A stretch of DNA of 64,000 nt from Magnolia sinica (taxonomy: Eukaryota; Streptophyta; Magnoliopsida; Magnoliales; Magnoliaceae). Both the position numbers and the translations under genes were made by a program. The notes under the pieces were generated by a model. That model saw nothing but the letters and a program-made list of their open reading frames with translations, ran no database searches and was not told where the DNA came from. The DNA is taken from contig NC_080582.1 in assembly GCF_029962835.1 (NCBI RefSeq), forward strand, positions 23,444,032 through 23,508,031. The letters are read 5' to 3'. Below, in pieces: positions 13,201 through 22,795 of this stretch. How positions within the stretch are numbered: position 1 is the first letter of the stretch; every line of letters starts with the position of its first letter.

Positions 13201-16200
13201 ATATTTCAAATCTAAGCCCACGGGCGTGTGGAGAACAGCCCAATCCGCACACATCCCAATATAGGCCATGGGTGCAAGATCCATTTAGAAAAGAAATAGA
13301 TGACAAGAACAAAATTGTAGCCGTCCATCCGTTTCCGAAGACTGGAATTACCGGATTTCATGGCACAGATAAAGGGTGTGGCCCACCCGGTGGAAAGGGT
13401 TGATCTCCCCCCCTCCCCCACATGCTCTCCATTGACATGTGTTGCTGCATGCGGATAGGAAGCGCTCTACACTCGTGTGGGCTGTCCATACGGATACACT
13501 AAAACTGTGCATTGTTGATAAGCCAGTGGGCGACCATACACGAAGCACACATGCACGAAATCCGGACCGTTCAATTATGGATGGAGCATAGCATGAAATT
13601 CACACTGATCGAACAATCTTAAACATGTGGTAACACTCATGGAATTTGGACCGTTGACCACCTTATTCCTAACCGTCCATCTGATAGCCAGCCATTACAT
13701 GGTTAAGATTGGTACATCAGTGTGACTTTTGGGCCATGCACACGCTTCTGAAAAAAAACAAAAAACAGAAGGATCATATGATGATAGGATTCGATGGGCA
13801 TCTTACCTTCATGGCCCACCATTCCTCGGCCTCTCTAATATAAGGTGGGCCAGACATGGTGGAAAAATAGGCTGCCGGGCACCTGGGCTCCACGTTGAAT
13901 TTCTTGCAGAAGGGAATCCAATGCTTGGTAAATCGAGATGCTTCTAAGAGAGCATAGAACGTCAGATCCGACCCTCCATCATCGGATAGATAGACGCTCA
14001 GCTTCTCTGGAGGGTAATTGTAGGCCATGACCGAAAGAACGGTGTTGATTACTAGGATGGGCGGCTCGATGGAAGGATCTGCCGTGCATACAAAGACATC
14101 CACGCCTGGTAATTCGTCTTCGTATCTAGTTCACAAATAATACAAGTGTTCAGTCAACGGTCCACGTTCAAAGAGGACAATGTCCAATGATTCAGATGGC
14201 TAGAACAGCTAAATGTGTGGTCAATATTCAACAGATTTTGTTTAAGCCATCATCCACCGTTGGATCTTGAGTGTGAATAGTTTTCACAAGGAACAATAGC
14301 TCATCTGATGGGCCGCGACTTTTGAATGGCACTAACCAAAAATCTACAAGATTGGAAGATCATAGCCATCCAATCTTGGTAATTTTTTATGTATGTACAT
14401 GTAGGATCGGGGAATCCAAATCCATTATCCATTATCCATTATGAGTCACAAAAGATCAACGGTCTGGATGATCGGGCTATGGTCCTCTCTCGTCCAAACT
14501 AAAGGCTCCAGCATGTTATAGGCAATAACTGGTCAGATCATCAAAGGTGGGAGTCGGTACGCGACGCAACGCTATCATCCAATCAACAACAAGAGATTTT
14601 CAATCTCTACGCGCGTGTGAATCCGTACACACCCAGACGCAAGGTCATGTGTTACATTATGACACGTGTATGGCATCGGAGCTTTCTATCGGGTGTGATA
14701 CGCTATTTAGAACTTCTGACATAAAAATAACCGAACTTCGCCTCCTCAGTTGGGCCACATATATCAAAACCAATGAATGGCTAGAAAAAAACATTTCGCA
14801 ACCTATTTACTTTGTACGTTGTGGCCCAAATGAAGAGTGAAATTTTTTGATCTTATAGAATAAAGACACTAGCATCATTTCCAATCTTATGGAAAGCTCA
14901 GATCTTACACACGTGTTTCATATTTGCACTTATTTTCGCGCTTGAATTAGCAAACTTCTCCACCATCTTTGGAAAGTAATAGTCTTTCAAGTCTAACTAA
15001 TGGGTCCTTGATTCAATAATCCAGACCGTTGATCTGTTCATTCCCAACATGAATGGAGGATGCCAAAATATTTCCTAAATCCTGAGATCCAGAGACCAAT
15101 ATTAGGACCTTGATATTCTCTTCTTCCGTCTATCCATGGGCCACAAAATTAAAGGTTAAGATTGTCTTGTCAAAGAAAGTCTTGTGTCATATTCTATCTA
15201 GAGTTGTAAATAACAGATTAACAGGCTGGATTTCCAAACCATGGGACCCACCCTTCGTAATTGGATGCCCGTGTATACTGTCGAAAGATGCCTCTCACGT
15301 ACAATGAGTGTGACTATTTTGGCAATACTATTTTTGTTCGGTACAAGCGACAAAACTTTCGTTATCGAATCCGCCTTTTTTTTCTTTGCCTTTTTTGGAT
15401 GCAAGCTTCTGAAGCGGATTGGCTGGTGTACCACACACCACCCAACTGGCTGATGTGTTGACGTCACTAAGTTATGTGGGTCCCATTATGAGGTATGTAT
15501 TATATCCCAACTGTATTTCCAATCGGCGAGCTCGTCGTAAGGCTGGAGCCAAGACAATAAGATGTATCCAATGATGAAGTGGACCACACTGCAAAAAGCA
15601 GTGGGGCATTGAATGTCTACCATTGAAACTCTTTTATGGGTCACAGAAGCTTTGATCAATATGATTTTTTTTTTCCTATTAATCCAGGTATGTATGACCT
15701 TATGAACAGATTGGATGGAAAATAAACGTTGCAATGGGTCCTACGAATATTTTAACAGTGAGAATCATTGTAACCACTGCTCTCTGGTGTGATATACTTA
15801 GGGCCTGTTTGGCGGACCGATCCCACGGTATTACGAGGGATGGGATCACGATATCTCAGGATATGCATGATGAGCCAAATAGACCTGGAGAACTTGTCCC
15901 AGGATATAAGCAATCCCATGGATCTTAAAACAATCCATTGACATCACCATCGTTACCTTAAAATTAATCCCATCCCTTGGTTGGATGGATTAGAAGCCAA
16001 ACGGACTGTATAAACTTGTCTCAGGATATAGCAATCCCATGCATCTTAAACCACTCCACTGCCACCACCATCATTACCTTAAGGGCCTGTTTGGGAGCGT
16101 GGATTTAGAACCCCCTGGATTTGCAACCCCTAGGATTGGAAACCCCCTGGATTGGCAATCCTCTCGGTGTATTTAGCACCTTGAAGTGTGAATAAACTTT

Positions 16201-19200
16201 AATTCAAAAATACCTATACATGGTATATTTACGGGGGTTTGAATTTAATTACTAAATCAACTTTAATATTCCCAATTAGTGAGATATATAATTTTTAACA
16301 CTATGATTGTGATAAGCCCGCTAAAATATATGCTTTGCCTAAAAATGATGAAATTCCAAGTCTCAGATGGACCGCAAGCACAAGATCATGTCCGAGTGAC
16401 TAACCAATGATTTTTAACCGTTGATTAATATGGACAATGTTTGGATGGTGCTGGACAATATTTGGACGGTGCTGATCTACATGAACAATGTTTGGACGGT
16501 GCTAATCATCGTTAGTGGGCCATGTGCCCAGTGGAATGATAGTGTACAGTGACATACATTTATACCTGCAACTATTGAAATGATTTTAGGTGTAATCCAA
16601 GCTCTCACCTTGGATTACAAACCCCCTCAAAGAGGGGATTGGGAACCCCCTGGATTGGCAATCCCCAGTTGCTTTATGCTGCCAAACAACTAAGGGGATT
16701 TGAAACCCCCTTTAATCTCCTCCAATCCCCTCCAATCCAAGGTGCCAAACAACCCCTAAAATTCATCACATCACTCTTAATCACATGGGATTTGCTTGGC
16801 CAAACAAGTCCTTAAGCTTTCGATATGAATCATTGTTTGCATGAGGCTTTAAAATGATCTCGCAAAATGGATGAACGTGTAGATATAATAAATACATCAT
16901 TTTGGGGGCCATATAACATTGATATCTTTTGAACCGTTCGTACCCCCCCCCCCCTGCCCGACAGTAATCCGTCCAGCCAAGGATCTGCGGGGCCCACTGT
17001 GATGGAAGTGTTTTATCCACGCTTTTAAGACACGAACCAAAAAATGAGCAGGCCCAATGCTTAAATGGATTATAAAGTGGGGATTAAACGTACACCATTA
17101 AAAACTTCTGGAGAGCTGGAGAAGTTTACAAAACTCTGTTGGGTACACCATGAGTTAAGAGTCTTATCCAACCTGTCCATCCATTTTAACCACCCAAACT
17201 AGAATCATATCCAAAACTCAAGCAGACCACACAACATGAGACCGTTGAACACCAACCGTTGAAATCTTAACAGGGCCATAAAAGTTTTGGATAAACATCA
17301 CTGTTGGCTATAGGAAGGTTTCGACCGTCAATATCATTATCGACTGATTTCCTGTGAGCCAGCTTTGTATAAGCTCCAATTTGGGGCTCAAGATAGCCAC
17401 ATACATTCACGCTGGGTCCCACAGAGTTTAACCAGTAGGTAAAACGTACTGGGTCATCTAATACGCAATCTTATTTCATGATTAAAGTGGGAGATGATTA
17501 TATAAGGCCGAGGCCCTTAATGTGGGGCCTACCTCGATGTATGTATGCTAAATCTACACCGTCAATCCATTTTTCCAGGTTACTTTAAGGCACTAGCCGA
17601 AAAATGAAGAAGATTGAATTGTCAGGTAGACCATACACTAGAAAACAGTGGTGATTGAATGCTCCACCGTTAAATACTTACTGGGGCCTACTGTAATGTT
17701 TCAGTGATGTTTATTTACCATCCAAACCGTTGTTAAGTTGAAACAAAATTGGATGGAAAAATAATAATAATAAATAAATAATTTGTTTCATTTTTGGGAT
17801 TGTGTCTTAAAAAATGATGTATAGAACATGAACATGCATCAAGGTGGGCTCACCTGGCGAGCACTATCAATTAAAGGTAGAGCCGGGCATAATTCGACTC
17901 GATTTGACCTAATTCAATCCAAACCGAAAGCCATAATTGGGTCGAATCGAGTAAGCACACTCAGATTTATCTGTACATCGAGTGGACTTTAAATTAGTGG
18001 TCAATCCGGACCAATCCGATCCCCACAACATTCTCCAATCCCCAAAACGTACATTCAACACGGTTTCGTATAATGTTGTCCAATTAAGATTGAGATATAT
18101 TTCATTTTTAATTTGAAACCATAAAATAATATAAAAAATGAATGGCACGACTAAATAAATACAACATGGTCAGTCTACGGAGCACGGACCACCATGTGGC
18201 AGGAGAGTGGTATCCTCTCAACTGAGGCCCGGAGCACCGAGTCTGACACTTTTCACGCTCAAAATTGAAAATGGGATTGCGTGCTGAGTTACTCGGTACA
18301 ATAGCTCTTATAATACTGAGTGAACTCTATTGGGCCCACCTTGAATATATGTGGTTTATCCACACCGTCCATCCGCTTTTAAAGATCATTTTAGTCGTTG
18401 GAACCAAATTTGAAGTATATCTACATACCTCGACTGGACCATACCATATGAAACAGTAGAAGTATTGATTTCCACTGTTGAAACCTTTCTAAGGCACACA
18501 GTGATGTTTAATTTTCATCCAACCTGTTCAAAAGATTTAACAGAAATGGATGAAGGGAAAAAAATAAATTCTATCTTGATCTAAAACTTCTGCGGCTACA
18601 GGAACTTTTCAAATTTAGAAGTTTAAATCACACGGTTTATATTGGTGTGGTCCAGTTGATACTTTTATAGCTTCATATTTTTAGCTAAAGCTCTAAAATT
18701 ATTTGGAAAAATGGATGAACGGGTTGGATAAAATGCATGAATGAAGGTGAGACTCACAGAGTATACTCAGTACACTTAGGGCACTGAGTTACTTAGTACG
18801 CAGTAAGCTACCTTTCACACCGATACTCTTGACTGATGGGCAGCAGGTAGGTAGCAGGTACGTGTACCTTGCACTGTTGACTTTAACAAGTTCTGTGGTC
18901 ATGAGGAATGTGTTATATACAAACCGTCCATCCATTTATAGCGGGCTCGTCTCGGTACTTAAGCAGGAAAATAAGACAGATCTAAAGATCAAGCGGACCG
19001 CAATGCAAAAATGTAGTGGGGGAGTCATGGAAGTTTCGGATCAATATGAAATTTGGTTTTCCTCTTCATCTATTAACAGATTGGACGGAGAATAAATGTT
19101 CTGGTGGGCCCTATGAATTTTTTAACAGTAAAAATCATTATCCATGGTGTGGTACATTTAAGCTTTGGATATGATTTATTTTTTCTCTAATACTCTAAAA

Positions 19201-21200
19201 TCATCTCGAAAAATGGATGATCAGTATAAATATAATAAATACATCACTCTGGGGCTACGTAACTTTGTTCTCCTTTGGCCCGTTCTTACAACTCGAAGCG
19301 TTGACGGTGTCTTTGGACGACCCTAGGTATACAAGTTTGACTGGAACAGAGGCAGACTCGATCCGACTCTGACTGAGTCGGTCTTGGTTCGGTTCAATCC
19401 AACCAAGATTCAGCTTGGATCGTGTCAGACCCGTTGGACTCAATCCTGAGTTAGATCGAGTTCCGATCAAGGTTTTAATAGTATTGGATGGAGTTGAGTT
19501 CGACCTAACTTGGTCCGACTGGACTCAATGCCCACCTCTAATCAAAGGCCATGTTCTGAAATTTCTCAACGATCAGAATCCACGACTATATTCACTTGAG
19601 TGTGGACCATTGCTAGACTCAAGTTTCAAAGTTCAATGGTCCATTTGAACGGTTTAGATAGCATATACACGTCATGGTGGGCCTTACTTATGTGTAGTAA
19701 CAATCGTAGGAACATATGTTACGATTCCCCATAATCAGTAAACGTGGCATTTTACTACTGTCCATCCACAGCAACATCCAAAGAGACGTGGAGTGCAAGG
19801 TGAACCCAACAGATAGCTACCTGGTGTAAAAACTGTGTAGGGCCCAATGTACTGTATGTGTTTAAGTGCTAGAGCTAGGCATCCAGTGGAGTCTGACGGA
19901 GTTATGGCTCACCCGCCCCGATTCGGTTTTGAAATACGCCTGGCTCGAATTGAGCCCGATTCAATATCGAGTCCAGCATGCCTAACTAGATCTAGAGTCC
20001 AAGTCTAGTTGAACTAATTCAGACCAAGTTTGACCCAGACATAAATATTGAGTCAGGTTGAGTCGGCACCAAATCAAGTTGGATGTAATAAGTATACACG
20101 AGCTGAAATCACAACTCAAAACCTATATTCACTTGTTAGAATTGCAGCTTCTATATCAACTACACCCATCTTATATTTGAAACGGTTATTCTTTTTTTTT
20201 TTTCAAAAGATATATATGTACCAGACGAGTTTTAGATTGAGTCGTGACACCGACTCGACTTTGAATCCGGTCTGATTAAAGTCAACTCGATTTGGACCAA
20301 GTCACCCACTCAGTTTAGATCGATTTGGATCTGAACGAGTTGGACAAGTTAAGTTTACCGAGTCGAATAGTCGCGTCATTTTGAGAAATTAGAGCTCGGG
20401 TCGACCAAACCACGGGAAACAGTGGGATAAAAACATCCACCGTCAAAACTTCCCTAACGCATACAGTAATTTGCATTTGTCTTCCACCGTGTTCATGAGG
20501 TCACACAGACCCCGATGAAGGGAAAATACAAATACCAGCTTGATCCAAAACTTCTGCGGCCTCCATGGAGTTTTGGACAATAGGCATTCAATCCCCACGG
20601 CTTCCTCTCGTGTGGTCCACTTGAGTATTGGATGTGGATCAATTTTGAGATCATGCCCTAAAATGAGCTGCAAAAACGGATGGACGGCTTGGATAAAACA
20701 CATACATCGTGGGCGGTTGGGGTTCACCACGCAATCCGCGTCTCATCGCAAGAATGAGAGAGAGAACTGCACCACTCTCTGTTGTGCAAGGCGTTTTCAG
20801 CCGTTAGATGGATTAAGTGGGGCGATTAAAAATAAATATTTAATACATCCAACGGCTGAGATCGCCTTGCGGAGTGGTGCAGGCAACGATCAGTTTCTTT
20901 TTCAGATTATTCGTACCTTTGGGAGAGTCTTTCCTTGAAGGTGGAACGGTCGACGCGATTCCAACGGACGGATTGAGTAATAATCCAATAGAAACCGAAC
21001 CAAACCTCTGCAGCAAACACACCAATCCAAACCCATCTTCCTTCTTCTCCTTTCCTTGGAATATGAGTTGCTCTATACGCCCATATCATACAAATGCCCA
21101 AAAACATACAGATAACATACAACCTATATGCAATCCTACCCGTTGCTTCTCTCGTTTCAAAGAGAGGCAGATACCCATCTCCTCTCCTTTCACCTCCCAT
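5755..21200 (-). CDS. CSLE: Cellulose synthase-like protein E (CSLE), complete 8-exon gene
   Basis: A GT2-family processive-type glycosyltransferase of the cellulose synthase superfamily, expected in Golgi or endomembranes. The product made by CSLE enzymes is not established. Coding exons on the minus strand are 20917-21200, 13807-14125, 11433-11573, 10010-10144, 9345-9557, 8495-8722, 7070-7417 and 5755-6300. All introns are GT-AG and the joined frame has 737 codons without a stop, matching the usual CSLE length of roughly 730. Two membrane segments lie at about residues 28-76. The catalytic residues are DDG at 143-145, DCD at 310-312, VED at 449-451 and QHKRW at 489-493. About six membrane segments follow from residue 521. 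The ATG at 21200 opens the CSLE-typical N-terminus with YLPLFET. The wording of every exon fits subfamily E better than CSLG. The 15.4 kb span is inflated by transposons in introns. The donor after exon 6 is weak (GTCTCT). No frameshift or missing catalytic residue was seen. Confidence 0.95.
6301..7069 (-). other. CSLE intron 7
   Basis: Begins GTAACTCTCT in the sense direction, so a CT microsatellite (7036-7065) starts at intron position 5. The interior at about 6480-6780 has decayed foldback-repeat fragments such as 'catccatgattcacatgagccac'. It ends with TTTCAG. Confidence 0.85.
7036..7065. repeat. (GA)n/(CT)n microsatellite at the intron 7 donor
   Basis: About 15 dinucleotide repeats lying 4 nt inside the intron 7 donor. 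In the sense strand of the gene it reads CT. Confidence 0.95.
7070..7417 (-). CDS. CSLE: CSLE exon 7 (VED and QHKRW catalytic motifs)
   Basis: Residues 441-556. It opens with [15 protein letters not shown], where the VED aspartate is the presumed catalytic base, followed by [13 protein letters not shown] and [12 protein letters not shown], the product-binding motif of the family. A membrane segment starts at [12 protein letters not shown]. The acceptor is 'gcatgtag' and the donor TCG|GTAACT. Confidence 0.95.
7489..7544. repeat. (TA)n microsatellite
   Basis: About 28 TA repeats within CSLE intron 6. Confidence 0.95.
8003..8042. repeat. (GA)n/(CT)n microsatellite
   Basis: About 20 GA repeats within CSLE intron 6, followed by a short GT run. 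Reads CT in the gene sense. Confidence 0.95.
8432..8493. repeat. (GA)n/(CT)n microsatellite forming the intron 6 donor
   Basis: About 31 repeats. On the gene strand the exon ends GAG and the intron begins GTCTCTCT, so the repeat supplies intron positions 2 onward and replaces the usual purine at +3 and G at +5. Confidence 0.95.
8495..8722 (-). CDS. CSLE: CSLE exon 6
   Basis: Residues 365-440. It holds the conserved [19 protein letters not shown] block followed by a more variable, charged linker that ends TQWGNE. The acceptor is 'catgaag' and the donor GAG|GTCTCT, which is non-consensus after the GT. Confidence 0.93.
8723..9344 (-). other. CSLE intron 5
   Basis: GT-AG intron. It contains a poly(T) run near 8915-8936 and an imperfect 'gat/gag' repeat stretch. 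No gene or mobile element is recognised. Confidence 0.7.
9345..9557 (-). CDS. CSLE: CSLE exon 5 (DxD motif)
   Basis: Residues 294-364. [14 protein letters not shown] carries the DCD metal/UDP-sugar binding motif, followed by [20 protein letters not shown]. The acceptor is 'ctatgcag'. The donor is GAG|GTGGGT, and the next exon supplies the valine codon. Confidence 0.95.
9558..10009 (-). other. CSLE intron 4
   Basis: GT-AG intron of 452 bp with no recognisable element. A short ORF on the opposite strand at 9717-10004 is not a gene. Confidence 0.7.
10010..10144 (-). CDS. CSLE: CSLE exon 4
   Basis: Residues 249-293. It encodes [16 protein letters not shown] and the conserved [20 protein letters not shown] block that binds the substrate side of the catalytic pocket in this superfamily. 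It has no internal ATG near its start, so an ATG-based ORF scan misses it. The acceptor is 'tttacag' and the donor TTG|GTAATC. Confidence 0.95.
10145..11432 (-). other. CSLE intron 3
   Basis: GT-AG intron of 1.3 kb. It includes a TA microsatellite at 10209-10239 and two related copies of a short segment ('acatcttcac...tatttcaccga', near 10715 and 10870). No gene is recognised. Confidence 0.7.
10209..10239. repeat. (TA)n microsatellite
   Basis: About 15 AT dinucleotides in CSLE intron 3. Confidence 0.9.
11433..11573 (-). CDS. CSLE: CSLE exon 3
   Basis: Residues 202-248. It reads [17 protein letters not shown] then [12 protein letters not shown] and ends SRDHQPILQ, the usual CSLE/CSLG link between the plant-conserved region and the DxD exon. 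The acceptor is 'cttgtag' and the donor CAG|GTATAT. Another frame here also contains an ORF, but only this frame joins its neighbours. Confidence 0.94.
11574..13806 (-). other. CSLE intron 2
   Basis: 2.2 kb GT-AG intron. It holds one complete foldback MITE (12587-13109). Around it is low-complexity and repeat-like DNA without coding signals. Short ORFs at 12445-12780 and 13099-13548 are MITE or spurious frames. Confidence 0.8.
12587..13109. mobile_element. Foldback MITE M2 (Mutator-like family)
   Basis: Long terminal inverted repeats: 'ggattcgataatgacc' at the left and the complement of 'ggtcactaccgaatcc' at the right. Both continue inward through 'ctccagtacc', the 'ggccccaccatgatg' block and 'ccgtccatccatttttcc' to the 'gtggtccacc' block. 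Length is 523 bp. No clear target duplication was found. Confidence 0.8.
13807..14125 (-). CDS. CSLE: CSLE exon 2 (first catalytic aspartate)
   Basis: Residues 95-201. It opens [17 protein letters not shown] and carries [15 protein letters not shown] and YLSDDGGSD, the first conserved aspartate motif, then [15 protein letters not shown]. The exon 1/exon 2 junction splits an arginine codon AG|A. The donor is AAG|GTAAGA, a strong match to consensus. Confidence 0.95.
15801..16811. mobile_element. Tourist-like MITE B, itself carrying element C
   Basis: Terminal repeats GGGCCTGTTTGGC and GCCAAACAAGTCC are flanked by TTA on both sides (15798-15800, 16812-16814). This is the TSD and TIR style of PIF/Harbinger-type elements. 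The interior contains 'atcccacggtattacgagg' and its partner 'cacatgggatt'. Without C the element would be about 334 bp. Confidence 0.8.
16083..16756. mobile_element. Tourist-like MITE C, copy 1 (nested in B)
   Basis: Terminal repeats GGGCCTGTTTGG and CCAAACAACCCC with TAA on both sides (16080-16082, 16757-16759). It has an internal 'gatttgaaaccccctt' style sub-terminal repeat. Related copies lie at 28069-28724 and, truncated, at 30270-30575. Confidence 0.85.
16985..17430. repeat. Foldback MITE fragments M4/M5
   Basis: 'ggggcccactgtgatgg', 'gtgttttatccacg', then a second start at about 17135 with 'acctgtccatccatttt' and a right arm ending in 'gggtcccacagag'. Two overlapping or truncated copies. 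Confidence 0.6.
17515..17850. repeat. Foldback MITE M6, partial
   Basis: The left arm 'gtggggcctacctcgatgta' with 'accgtcaatccatttttcc' continues to the middle 'ccaccgttaaatactt'. A weak end lies at about 17850. The right inverted arm is largely missing. Confidence 0.6.
18273..18806. mobile_element. Foldback MITE M7
   Basis: Inverted ends 'gggattgcgtgctgagtt' and the complement of 'aactcagtgc...tactgcg' continue into the common arms ('accgtccatccgctttt' and 'aaaaatggatgaacggg'). About 534 bp. Target duplications are not clear. Confidence 0.75.
18885..19290. repeat. Foldback MITE M8
   Basis: 'aaaccgtccatccattta' at the left and 'gaaaaatggatgatcag' with 'aaatacatcactctgggg' at the right form the inverted arms. 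The middle carries 'gaataaatgttctggtggg'. Confidence 0.65.
20390..20740. repeat. Foldback MITE M9, left arm truncated
   Basis: Begins at 'accaaaccacgggaaacagtg', passes the central 'ttgatccaaaacttctgcgg' and ends in the right arm 'acggatggacggcttgg', then 'acgcaatccgc', the terminal motif of the M7 subtype. Confidence 0.65.
20917..21200 (-). CDS. CSLE: CSLE exon 1 (start codon, N-terminal membrane segments)
   Basis: Residues 1-94 plus two bases of codon 95. It contains [17 protein letters not shown], a hydrophobic span ending [11 protein letters not shown] and a second span [15 protein letters not shown] before [15 protein letters not shown]. The ATG at 21198-21200 precedes the family's usual first conserved block by only nine residues. 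Donor AAAG|GTACGA. Confidence 0.95.
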
Positions 21201-21297
21201 CTCTCTCCCTCTCTCTCAGGAAGCTTTTGGATTGAGAAAATTTTTGATACTCTGGCAGAGGGCGATGGATGATACGCAGGCACTTCGAATCTAAGTG

Positions 21298-21306
21298 CAT
21301 AAATAG
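21298..21306 (-). promoter_or_regulatory. Candidate TATA-like element for CSLE
   Basis: Minus-strand CTATTTATG lies about 98 nt upstream of the CSLE ATG, ahead of a GA-rich 5' leader. It is a weak match to TATA and is offered only because of its position. Confidence 0.25.
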
Positions 21307-22004
21307 CATACAAAAGTCAAATTAAACCGGTCAAATTATGCTTCCTTACGTGAGGGTCAGTGGTCTGCACATTTTTTCTCTTTTTTAATTTGGGTTAGTA
21401 TATGACATGTATATGACGTTAGAGTGCCAGCACAATTACAATTTTCTTTTTTGGGCTGGAGGCCGGATGTAATGCATGGAGCCGCAACCAGACAAAAATA
21501 AAAAATAAAAAATAAAAAATAAAACCTACTCTGCATCGTGGCTTATTTTAGTGTAATTCAGCCTCTAAATTGACTATGCTATCCTTGTACAATACTTTTA
21601 TTACAACCTTAATTTAAAAATTGAAGAAGCCTTTAGAAAGTTGAAATGGGCTCACTTGCAATAACTTCGTTGATCGATTCTGTCCATCAGTTTTTTCATC
21701 TCCTTTTATATCATTGGACTAAAAAAAGACGTGAATTCGAGTGGTAGGTGGTTCGTAAAAAGTTTAAGTAGTGAGTAAAATATGAACCATTAAATGGAAT
21801 CTAGATAATTTGGACCACTTAATTATTTGATGTGCTTCATTTTATAGGCTCGTCATATAATAATTTGTACATTTGAACTAACGGTGTCGAGCATCAATAT
21901 GATAAAATAAAAAATTTGTGGCCGACTCTCTGTGTGGGCTCACCTTGACGTTCGAGTAATTGCCATTGAGATGAAATAGTTGAGTGAAACTTCAGTCTTA
22001 TCCA
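21307..22004. other. CSLE upstream intergenic region
   Basis: AT-rich DNA with a short 'aaaataaaaaata' tandem near 21497-21522. No gene is seen. It would hold the proximal promoter of CSLE, but I cannot support individual operator sites. Confidence 0.4.
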
Positions 22005-22440
22005 AGATGGTACAACCCTTTCTATGGGGCCCACCTTTTGTATGTATTCTATATCGCGACATCCATACTTTTTCAGAAAATGGACCATACCAAACATTAG
22101 TTATTGAACATACCACCATTAAAAACTTCTTAGTGTGCACGTAAACGCATCTTTATTGCTAATGTCCCATCCAATATGTTGATAAATAAGGTCACATAAG
22201 CATGGTTGATAAGGTCACGTAAGCATGGATGAAGGGGAAAAATAAATACGAGCTTCGTACAAAACTTTTGTGGCACATTAATGATCAATCACCATTGTTT
22301 CCTACGGCATGGCTCACCCTATAATCAGATCTCTTGAATTTTTTGGATAACACCCTAAATTGACTTAGAAAAATGCATGGATGATGTTGATACATAATGA
22401 ATGCATCAAAGTGCGCCCCATGTTAAGAGGTGTACTATCA
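22005..22440. repeat. Foldback MITE M10
   Basis: 'tggggcccaccttttgtatg' at the left with its inverted partner 'catcaaagtgcgcccca' at the right. The middle has 'gtcccatccaatatgttgat' and 'gatgaaggggaaaaataaa'. Confidence 0.65.
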
Positions 22441-22489
22441 TTGTTGAGTTTAGGGTTGCAATGTCTTTGGTGAGCCCATGAAGGCATAC

Positions 22490-22795
22490 TAGTAACTCAA
22501 TGTACGGAGTAAACTATGTGCGGCCCACCTTGATTTATATATTTTATCCCCTCTATCCATCCATTTTAGAATATAATTTTAGTGCTTCAGCTAAAAATAG
22601 AGCATATCTGAAACTCTAGTGAACCACATCATAAGAAAGAGTTCAATGAAGTCTGCTGCTAAAATTATTATTCTAATTGTTTTCTTTCATGTGTTTTATT
22701 TTTTCCTTCAATATACTTTATTTTGGGCTACACTCATAAAAGACACTAAAAAAATTTGATGGAGAGCATGGATAAACCACATGCATTCACTGTTT
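22490..22795. repeat. Foldback MITE M11, short copy
   Basis: The left arm 'cggcccaccttgattta' and 'ctatccatccatttta' pairs with the right 'ggataaaccacatgcattca'. The core is deleted. The satellite array begins directly after it. Confidence 0.6.

Larger units (their letters stand above)
15455..16940. mobile_element. Foldback MITE M3, split by nested Tourist-like MITEs
   Basis: The left part runs to 15800 ('gtggaccacactgc', 'cattgaatgtctacc', 'ttgtaaccactgctc'). The right arm resumes at 16815 and ends in 'aaatggatgaacgtg' and 'aaatacatcatttt'. The interruption is element B with a TTA duplication. Confidence 0.75.
14126..20916 (-). other. CSLE intron 1 (6.8 kb), transposon-filled
   Basis: GT-AG intron with donor AG|GTACGA and acceptor ACTAG. 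It contains at least six foldback MITE copies or fragments (15455-16940, 16985-17430, 17515-17850, 18273-18806, 18885-19290, 20390-20740) and two Tourist-like MITEs nested in the first. Between 19320 and 20360 lies 'gagtc/gactc'-rich degenerate sequence. No host exon is seen inside it. Confidence 0.85.

Noticed and set aside
21086-21313. Alternative minus-strand ORF over the CSLE start
   Set aside because: Out of frame with the conserved N-terminal CSLE text and lacking membrane-segment conservation.
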